A stretch of 5,325 bases of DNA, taken from an uncultured Alistipes sp. GTDB taxonomy: Bacteria; Bacteroidota; Bacteroidia; Bacteroidales; Rikenellaceae. Of this stretch, positions 1 through 5,325 are shown one piece after another. The stretch's first letter is position 1. Each line of letters begins with the position of its first letter. Both the position numbers and the translations under genes were made by a program. The DNA lies in assembly GCA_947174575.1 (NCBI GenBank), contig CAMWJM010000103.1:1-5325 (forward strand), written 5' to 3'. Below the pieces are notes generated by a model. It did no database searches and had not been told where the DNA came from. It saw only the letters and a program-made list of their open reading frames with translations.

Positions 1-36
1 GGAGATGGCTCGTCTCCATTTCCACTTGTTTGATCC
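1..36 (+). other. Leader or end of an upstream gene, before gene 1
   Basis: These 36 bases precede the first complete gene. Two reading frames end here: one stops at TGA 31-33, and another stops at TGA 38-40, where it would overlap the gene 1 start as ATGA. Either could be the last codons of an upstream gene in the same operon, but too little is visible to choose. There is no clear Shine-Dalgarno sequence before the ATG at 37. A short inverted repeat (GGAGA at 1-5 with TCTCC at 13-17) is present. No promoter of the Bacteroides type (TTTG and TANNTTTG) is recognisable, which favours co-transcription from upstream. Confidence 0.3.
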
Positions 37-1119
37 ATGACAAAGCGTATATTTTATTTTTTATTCGCATTCCTATTGACCTCATGTATGGGGTATGGTC
101 CCATCGACGAGGAAACGTTTTATATAGACGGCAATTTCGGTGACGGAAGCGAGGTTACAGGCAAGGGGTTGTTCATTACCAACGAGGGGAACTTCATGTA
201 CGGCAATGCGTCGTTATCCTACTACGATCCCGAAACGAAACGGGTGGAGAACGAGGTATTCGCCCGTGCCAATGCCCAGAAATTAGGCGACGTGGCGCAG
301 TCGATGACCATGCACGGCGGTCTGGGCTGGATTGTAGTGAACAACTCGGGCGTCATCTTCGCCATCGACCCCAATACGTTCAAGGAGGTGGGACGTATTA
401 CGGGTTTTACCTCGCCGAGATACATTCATTTCCTATCGGACGAAAAAGCCTATGTGACGCAGATATGGGATCCGCGCATCTATATCGTCAATCCCAAGAC
501 CTACCAGATTACAGGGTACGTCGAGACAGACATGGACTACGAATCGGGTTCTACGGAGCAGATGGTGCAATACGGCAAATACGTCTTTACAAATTGCTGG
601 TCGTACCAGAACCGTATTCTGAAAATCGACACTGAAACTGATGAGGTTGTCGATGAACTGGTCGTGGGTATCCAACCCACCTCGCTGGTAATGGATTGCA
701 ACAATAAGATGTGGACGATTACCGACGGCGGTTACGAAGGATCGCCCTACGGGCACGAGGCGCCGTCGCTCTATCGCATCGACGCCGAGACGTTCAAAAT
801 CGAAAAGCAGTTCAAGTTCAAGTTCGGCGACTGGCCCTCGGAGGTGCAGCTGAACGGAACGAAAGACAAGGTCTACTGGCTCAACAATTCGGTTTGGTGC
901 ATGGGTGTGACAGCCGATCGTGTGCCGGTAAAACCGTTTCTCGAATATCATAACACACTTTACTACGGATTGACTATCAATCCCGTAAACGGCGACGTCT
1001 ATATCGCCGATGCCATCGACTACGTGCAGAACGGCGTGGTGCTGCGCTATTCGGCCGAGGGCGAGTTGCTCGACACTTTTACCGTCGGCATCATTCCGGG
1101 AGCTTTTTGCTGGAGATAA
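37..1119 (+). CDS. DUF5074/YncE-like seven-bladed beta-propeller surface lipoprotein, BtuG-like
   Basis: This 360-residue protein begins with a lipoprotein signal peptide (MTKRIFYFLFAFLLTSC) whose lipobox LTSC predicts lipidation at Cys17. The mature part contains seven spaced repeats of the type aromatic/aliphatic-x-hydrophobic-D/N-P-x-T, near residues 59-75 (YYDPET), 107-121 (AIDPNT), 148-162 (IVNPKT), 194-211 (KIDTET), 245-261 (RIDAET), 286-304 (degenerate) and 335-351 (degenerate). This fits a seven-bladed propeller filling nearly the whole chain. The C-terminal GIIPGAFCW stretch is, from memory, typical of DUF5074 proteins. In Bacteroides, the DUF5074-type lipoprotein BtuG sits on the cell surface, binds cobalamin very tightly and passes it to the TonB-dependent transporter BtuB. 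Length and architecture fit that role, but ligand residues cannot be judged from the sequence alone. Other DUF5074 proteins may bind other ligands. The ATG at 37 is chosen because it gives a complete signal peptide. Gene 2 follows after 13 bases, so the two are very likely co-transcribed. Confidence 0.85.
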   Translation: MTKRIFYFLFAFLLTSCMGYGPIDEETFYIDGNFGDGSEVTGKGLFITNEGNFMYGNASLSYYDPETKRVENEVFARANAQKLGDVAQSMTMHGGLGWIVVNNSGVIFAIDPNTFKEVGRITGFTSPRYIHFLSDEKAYVTQIWDPRIYIVNPKTYQITGYVETDMDYESGSTEQMVQYGKYVFTNCWSYQNRILKIDTETDEVVDELVVGIQPTSLVMDCNNKMWTITDGGYEGSPYGHEAPSLYRIDAETFKIEKQFKFKFGDWPSEVQLNGTKDKVYWLNNSVWCMGVTADRVPVKPFLEYHNTLYYGLTINPVNGDVYIADAIDYVQNGVVLRYSAEGELLDTFTVGIIPGAFCWR

Positions 1120-1132
1120 AAATCATCGGATT

Positions 1133-2950
1133 ATGAAAAAACTTTACACTCTCTTTTTGATTACGGTCTTTCTTGCGGGATGCAACAAGGACGGGCAGGT
1201 CGAAATCGACCAGCCGATGACGCCGCAAATCACGCTCGACAGCGAGGATGGAATCTATACGGTAAAAGTCGGCCGCGAACTGACCATCGCCCCAACGGTG
1301 CAGTATGCAGAAAACGCCCTTTTCTCGTGGACGTTGGACGGGAAACTGCTCTCCACGGAACCGACATTGACCCATACATGGAGCGAAGCGGCCGAAGTGT
1401 ACGTAATGTTCACGGTGCAGAACGAAAACGGCAAGGCCGAAGAGGAGTTGAAAGTGGTGGTGTTGGAGATGGCTCCACCGGTCATTTCGCTGGCTCTGCC
1501 GTCAAAAGGGTTGAAGGTACTGCAAAACACGGACTACATCTTTACACCCGATATTCAGAACTCCGATTTGGAGGAGTTTCGATGCGAATGGCTGCGCGAG
1601 GGCGAGGTCGTGTCCGAAAGCGTAACCTATACGTTCAACGAGGCGGAGCTTGGCACCTATACGGTTGTTTGCCACGCTTCGAATATCGACGGCGAGACGA
1701 CGAAAGAGATTACGCTCGAAGTCGTGGACGAACTCCCTTACGAAGTTTTCTTCCACACACAATCCATCTTCCGGACATCGACGGACCGCTATGTTTATAT
1801 CGGCACGCCGATCTTCCTCGAACCGCAGCTCTCCTATTTCGACAATCCGCAGTTTGTATGGAGCGTGGACGGCGAGACGGTTCCCGATGCCGTAGCGCGC
1901 ATGTTCCGGTACACACCGACTGAAGCGGGAGAGCATATCGTCCGGGTTACGGTAAGCGAAGCGAAGCAGCAGGCCAAACAACTTACCCGCAACATTATCC
2001 GTGCCGAAACGGCGTTCACGGCCGAGGTAAAGGTTACCTGCGTCGATGCTGCGCAAGAGGACCGCTACCGTCCGGCCACGGGAGACAGTTCTCCGCTGTG
2101 GAACAAGGTATGGGAATATACACCTGCTCCGGGACAGTTCGTCGGCGAGATGAAGACGGGCGGGTTCGACGGCACGGAGACGACGCAGGAGGCAGCTGTA
2201 GCTTATGCCGAGGGGCGTCTGAAAGAGAAGATATGGGTGTCGCTTGGTGCTTTCGGCGGCTACATCGTCGTAGGCTTCGACCATAGTATCCCCAAACGGG
2301 CGACGGCAGAGGGCGAATACGACTTCACGATTCAGGGCAACGCTTTCGACGGATCGTCGGAACCGGGTATCGTTTGGGTTATGCAGGACATCAATAAAAA
2401 CGGCGAGCCCGATGACGAGTGGTACGAACTGCGCGGCAGCGACACGGATAAGGAGGGGACTATTCAGAATTATGCTGTCACTTATTATCGTCCCGCCGGC
2501 AAACAGATGGACGTGCAGTGGACCGATTCGGAGGGCAAATCGGGGTGCATCGATTACCTGATTACTTACCATCAGCAGGATTATTACTATCCTGCTTGGA
2601 TCAAATCGGATACCTACACTCTTTACGGAACCCGTCTGGCTCCGAACAATGTGCAGGACCCGACCACTGGATACTGGGATAATCAATCCTATGGCTGGGG
2701 GTATGTCGACAATTTCAGCGAAACAGACAACCTCGGCGGCGACGTGGTAGACGGCAGCGGCCAGACCAATGGCTTCCGCATCGCCAATGCCATGTATCGT
2801 GACGGCACGCCGGTCGATCTCCAATACGTGGACTTCATCAAGATTCAGACGGGCGTGCAGGTCAAGAGCGGCTGGCTCGGAGAGGTCTCGACGGAGGTAT
2901 TCTCTTTCTCGGATTTGTCCGTTGCGCCCGATAACGAAAACAATAAATAA
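1133..2950 (+). CDS. Surface lipoprotein with three PKD/Ig-like domains and an aromatic-rich C-terminal domain
   Basis: The open frame extends back to 1010, but the start at 1133 is chosen because it opens a clear lipoprotein signal peptide (MKKLYTLFLITVFLAGC, lipobox LAGC, lipidated Cys17) just after gene 1 ends; the protein has 605 residues. Residues about 31-110, 115-198 and 205-290 form three tandem PKD/Ig-like domains. Each carries the same core motif: FSWTLDG at 64-70, CEWLREG at 151-157 and FVWSVDG at 241-247. Residues about 295-600 form a different globular domain with a glycine-rich LGAFGG segment (371-376), a calcium-loop-like DINKNGEPDD (419-428) followed by EWYEL, and aromatic clusters at 484-489 and 514-528. 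Proteins of this layout are usually annotated only as PKD-domain or cell surface proteins in Bacteroidales. The Ig-like modules probably hold the C-terminal domain away from the membrane. Next to a BtuG-like gene, that domain could bind the same ligand, as the accessory B12-binding lipoprotein BtuH does in Bacteroides, but homology to BtuH is untested. The last codons run into an A/T-rich 19-base gap before gene 3. Confidence 0.85.
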   Translation: MKKLYTLFLITVFLAGCNKDGQVEIDQPMTPQITLDSEDGIYTVKVGRELTIAPTVQYAENALFSWTLDGKLLSTEPTLTHTWSEAAEVYVMFTVQNENGKAEEELKVVVLEMAPPVISLALPSKGLKVLQNTDYIFTPDIQNSDLEEFRCEWLREGEVVSESVTYTFNEAELGTYTVVCHASNIDGETTKEITLEVVDELPYEVFFHTQSIFRTSTDRYVYIGTPIFLEPQLSYFDNPQFVWSVDGETVPDAVARMFRYTPTEAGEHIVRVTVSEAKQQAKQLTRNIIRAETAFTAEVKVTCVDAAQEDRYRPATGDSSPLWNKVWEYTPAPGQFVGEMKTGGFDGTETTQEAAVAYAEGRLKEKIWVSLGAFGGYIVVGFDHSIPKRATAEGEYDFTIQGNAFDGSSEPGIVWVMQDINKNGEPDDEWYELRGSDTDKEGTIQNYAVTYYRPAGKQMDVQWTDSEGKSGCIDYLITYHQQDYYYPAWIKSDTYTLYGTRLAPNNVQDPTTGYWDNQSYGWGYVDNFSETDNLGGDVVDGSGQTNGFRIANAMYRDGTPVDLQYVDFIKIQTGVQVKSGWLGEVSTEVFSFSDLSVAPDNENNK

Positions 2951-2969
2951 CCAGAAACTATATAAAATT

Positions 2970-5159
2970 ATGAATTTGAAAAAAATGCTATTGTTGGTCA
3001 CCGTCGGTTTTCTGATGTTGGCCGGTTGCAGCGATGACGATCCGATCAATCCGATTCCTGAAGATGCGGACGACAACTTCATCACATCGGTGGTGCTGAC
3101 CGTCGGCGAAACCTCCTATGCTGCGGCGATCGAAGGGAACGACATTACCGTAACGGTTCCCTACAACGTATCGCTCGACGGTGCTGCGGCCGAATTCAAG
3201 TACACGCCGTCGGCGACGATCATGCCCGATCCGGCCGAAATCACCGATTGGAATACCGAACGTCAGTTCCGCGTGACCTCCTACAACGGTCGGACAAACG
3301 ACTACAAATACCTCGTCGTAAAAGACGATATCCGCGAAGAGGGCGATGTCGTGCTTAAAACCGATGCCGAGGTCAAGGCATTCGCCGACAAAGGCGTGAC
3401 GATCATCAAGGGCGACCTTATCGTCGGCGAGGCGAGCGGAGACAACTCCGTGACAAACATCGAGGCGCTTTCGGCACTCACGCAGGTCGAAGGCGACATC
3501 GTCATCAACGACACCTATAAGGGCACGACACTGGACGGTCTGGAAAATGTTGTGAAGATCGGCGGCCTGCACATCGGCTCGACCGAGGCGGCATCTACCG
3601 CTCCCGAACTCTACTATGCGAGCCTCCGATCGCTCGAAGAGATTGCGGGCGACATAACGATATGCAACGACAAATTGCAGTGGTTCGAAGCCGAGAAACT
3701 GACGGCAATCGGCGGTTCGCTGGTCATACGCTCGGCGGCGCTTACGTCGGTAACGACGCCCGCTTTGGCGACAGTCGGCAGCGATTTCGAGTTGCAGGGC
3801 TCGAACGAGGAGAAGGCAGGCGGCGATATGACTATTGTCGAGATGAAAGCACTTGCATCTGTCGGCGGTAAAATCAACATCAAGAACTTTGCGAAACTCA
3901 ACGCCGTGAAATTCGAAGCGCTGACTTCGGCCGGAGCTGTGCTGTTGCCGACGATTCCATACGAGTTCGAGACGATTTCGTTGCCCGTGCTTTCCGAGGT
4001 GGGCGGCGACATTCAGCTTATCGCCAACACCGACGCCACCTCTATCGGCGGCATGGCGATGAATACGGGCGTCAAGACCATCGACATGAACTCTCTGTCG
4101 GAAGTGGACGGCACGATCGTCCTCTCTGCGTTCGCAGAACTTCGCGAGATACCTTCTCTGAACGGAATCAAGGTAAAAGGCATCGAGCTTGTCAACTTAA
4201 GTAAAGTGCCCGATCCGCTGAATCTTTCCCAAACGACTTTCTCGGGCGGTGGCCGGCTCCTGCTTACCAACATGAATCTTATTGCAATGCTTACGTTGCC
4301 TGTGCAGGCTGATGTAACGCTCGAACTGCGGTACAACAAACTATTGGGCAAGGTTGATGGCGTCGAAGAGCTTGCAGGACTCGTTTATGTACCCGGAACG
4401 GACTGCTCGTTCTCTTCGCTGAAGAGTGTCCGGGGCGATGTTTCGTTCAGTAACGGTCCTCACACGACGATCTCTACGCCCCAGCTCGAAAAGGTCGGCG
4501 GCAACCTGTTGAACGATGTCGAAAAGATCGGTTATCCGAAACTTATCGAAGTAGGTGGTTATCTGGCCGTAAGCGACAACGTCAGCGACGATAGCGGAAC
4601 GGCGTGCGACTTCTGCGTCCTGCGCAAGATCGGCGGCCAGCTTTACTTCGACAGTACCAATATTTACGCAGCTATCGATATGCCGGAATTGGAGGAGATC
4701 GGTACGGCCGCCGATCCGGCATACTACAAGGCGGGGGCGAACGATAAGTATTACAAGGAAGCCCTGTACGGCTCCTGCGCGCTTACAAGCTACGATGGTC
4801 TGCATCTTCCTAAACTGCGGAAGATCGGCGGCGCCGGCTTTACCCTCGACCTCGGGCTGGGCGGCGGCATGTCGTATTTGGACGAGCTGTCACTGCCTTT
4901 ACTCGAAGAGGTGGATGGGATTTTCCAGATCCACCAAAACGGTCCGGGAATGACACCGGCCGCCCCTCTGGAACGAATCGCACTTCCTGTCATCGCAAAG
5001 ATCGGATCCGTACATATCGAAGGGTGTTCGGTTACGGATTTCAGTGCCTTTGCACCTGTTGTCGGACAATTATCGGACGAAACATGGTTCGTCCACGAGG
5101 ATTGTTCCTATAGTCCGACATGGCAGGACATGAAGAACGGGAAATACAAGAAAGAATAA
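2970..5159 (+). CDS. Lipoprotein with DUF5018-like domain and long receptor L-domain-like solenoid
   Basis: The open frame begins at 2769 inside gene 2, but the start at 2970 is preferred because it yields a lipoprotein signal peptide (MNLKKMLLLVTVGFLMLAGC, Cys20) and follows an A/T-rich leader (ACTATATAAAATT). The protein has 729 residues. SDDD directly after Cys20 matches the acidic lipoprotein export signal that sends Bacteroidota lipoproteins to the cell surface. Residues about 36-117 look like a DUF5018-type domain, with ITVTVPYNVSL, a PDPAEITDW segment and RVTSYNGRTNDYKYLV as its landmarks. From about residue 143 to 690 there are some 20 short coils, each ending in a G-[GD]-x-hydrophobic-x-hydrophobic strand (for example KGDLIV at 147, EGDIVI at 174, AGDITI at 226, GGSLVI at 248, GGKINI at 299, GGDIQL at 345, GGYLAV at 529, GGQLYF at 555), often preceded by L-x-x-[IV]. 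This resembles the parallel-coil fold of receptor L-domains and leucine-rich surface proteins. It is probably a binding or adhesion surface; the ligand is unknown. Cys686 and Cys712 may staple the C-terminal cap. A hairpin follows the stop codon. Confidence 0.85.
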   Translation: MNLKKMLLLVTVGFLMLAGCSDDDPINPIPEDADDNFITSVVLTVGETSYAAAIEGNDITVTVPYNVSLDGAAAEFKYTPSATIMPDPAEITDWNTERQFRVTSYNGRTNDYKYLVVKDDIREEGDVVLKTDAEVKAFADKGVTIIKGDLIVGEASGDNSVTNIEALSALTQVEGDIVINDTYKGTTLDGLENVVKIGGLHIGSTEAASTAPELYYASLRSLEEIAGDITICNDKLQWFEAEKLTAIGGSLVIRSAALTSVTTPALATVGSDFELQGSNEEKAGGDMTIVEMKALASVGGKINIKNFAKLNAVKFEALTSAGAVLLPTIPYEFETISLPVLSEVGGDIQLIANTDATSIGGMAMNTGVKTIDMNSLSEVDGTIVLSAFAELREIPSLNGIKVKGIELVNLSKVPDPLNLSQTTFSGGGRLLLTNMNLIAMLTLPVQADVTLELRYNKLLGKVDGVEELAGLVYVPGTDCSFSSLKSVRGDVSFSNGPHTTISTPQLEKVGGNLLNDVEKIGYPKLIEVGGYLAVSDNVSDDSGTACDFCVLRKIGGQLYFDSTNIYAAIDMPELEEIGTAADPAYYKAGANDKYYKEALYGSCALTSYDGLHLPKLRKIGGAGFTLDLGLGGGMSYLDELSLPLLEEVDGIFQIHQNGPGMTPAAPLERIALPVIAKIGSVHIEGCSVTDFSAFAPVVGQLSDETWFVHEDCSYSPTWQDMKNGKYKKE

Positions 5160-5168
5160 CCATTTCGA

Positions 5169-5204
5169 AAACCGTCTGCGACCTTTACGGGCCGTAGGCG
5201 GTTT
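5169..5204 (+). terminator. Hairpin after gene 3, probable terminator or attenuating stem-loop
   Basis: The arm at 5169-5183 pairs with 5190-5204. Twelve consecutive pairs (two of them G-U) form the base of the stem, then one A/C mismatch (5181/5192), two more C-G pairs and a six-base loop (TTTACG). The stem starts with AAACCG and closes with CGGTTT, and is followed by a broken T-rich run (ACTTTCCTT). It lies 9 bases after the gene 3 stop and ends 9 bases before the gene 4 ATG. The structure suggests an intrinsic terminator. The interrupted T tract and the closeness of gene 4 allow partial read-through or an mRNA-processing or stabilising role instead. Confidence 0.6.
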
Positions 5205-5213
5205 ACTTTCCTT

Positions 5214-5325
5214 ATGAAGAAACTGACGGCATTCCTATTCGCCTTGCTTCTCGGATTCTCCGGCTTCGCGCAGGAGCGGCCGGACGAGCGGCCGGGCGTT
5301 CCGGACTCGGGCAAGGAGTGGTGGA
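5214..5325 (+). CDS. 5' end of a secreted or outer-membrane protein gene, cut by the window edge
   Basis: Only 37 codons are visible and the frame stays open to the end of the window. The start at ATG 5214 gives a classical type I signal peptide (MKKLTAFLFALLLGFSGFAQ): two lysines, a hydrophobic core and a GFA cleavage site before Gln20. There is no lipobox cysteine, so unlike the three genes upstream this product should be periplasmic, secreted or an outer-membrane protein. The visible mature part is charged and proline-rich (ERPDERPGVPDSGKEWW) and I do not recognise a family from it. The gene has the same direction as the others and starts just after the hairpin, so it may be a further operon member expressed at a lower level, or the first gene of the next unit. 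No Bacteroides-type promoter is evident in the 54-base gap. Confidence 0.7.
   Translation, partial: MKKLTAFLFALLLGFSGFAQERPDERPGVPDSGKEWW

Noticed and set aside
1..17. Short inverted repeat GGAGA/TCTCC as a terminator of an upstream gene
   Set aside because: Only 5 firm pairs with one possible wobble extension, no T run after it, and the left edge is cut by the window; it could easily be chance.
433..951. Antisense open frame (172 codons) opposite gene 1
   Set aside because: No signal peptide or domain is recognisable, and the opposite strand holds a full propeller gene.
1180..1923. 247-codon + strand frame overlapping gene 2
   Set aside because: Composition is Arg/Gly-heavy and low in hydrophobic patterning, while the overlapping frame encodes clear Ig-like domains with a signal peptide. 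It is an out-of-frame shadow.
2951..2969. Internal promoter before gene 3 (TATATAAAATT)
   Set aside because: It is A/T-rich but does not match the Bacteroides TANNTTTG element with an upstream TTTG box at the right spacing; an A/T-rich translation leader explains it better.
1502..3085. Long antisense open frame (527 codons) opposite gene 2 and the start of gene 3
   Set aside because: It is rich in Arg, His, Val and Ile in the way reverse-strand shadows are, has no recognisable domain, spans the gene 2/gene 3 junction, and opposes well-supported lipoprotein genes.
1..5325. Cobalamin riboswitch, CRISPR array, tRNA or insertion sequence
   Set aside because: Non-coding space in the window is at most 54 bases per gap, too short for a cobalamin riboswitch; no direct DNA repeats, tRNA-like folds or transposase motifs were seen.

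Overview
The window looks like part of a surface-lipoprotein operon from a Bacteroidales bacterium. Alistipes or another Rikenellaceae member is my best guess from the moderately high GC, the codon choice and the protein families, but this is not proven. Three complete genes lie head to tail on the + strand with 13- and 19-base gaps. Each encodes a protein with a type II (lipoprotein) signal peptide. Starts lack clear Shine-Dalgarno sequences and sit behind A/T-rich leaders, as is usual in Bacteroidota. No convincing gene lies on the - strand.

Layout. Bases 1-36 are a short leader or the tail of an upstream gene. Gene 1 (37-1119) encodes a seven-bladed beta-propeller lipoprotein of the DUF5074/YncE-like type, the family that contains the Bacteroides cobalamin-capturing protein BtuG. 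Gene 2 (1133-2950) encodes a lipoprotein with three PKD/Ig-like domains followed by a large C-terminal domain rich in aromatic residues, with a calcium-loop-like motif. Gene 3 (2970-5159) encodes a lipoprotein with a DUF5018-like N-terminal domain and a long solenoid of about 20 short coils resembling the receptor L-domain. A strong hairpin (5169-5204) follows. Gene 4 starts at 5214 and is cut by the window edge; only a type I signal peptide and 17 further residues are visible.

Working model (inference). The three lipoproteins are probably displayed on the outer membrane surface and work with a TonB-dependent transporter encoded outside the window. By analogy with Bacteroides btuB-btuG loci the ligand may be vitamin B12 or another corrinoid. 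No transporter gene and no cobalamin riboswitch is visible here, so the ligand assignment rests on the family resemblance of gene 1 and the gene order. Genes 2 and 3 have no assigned function and are the most interesting part of the window.
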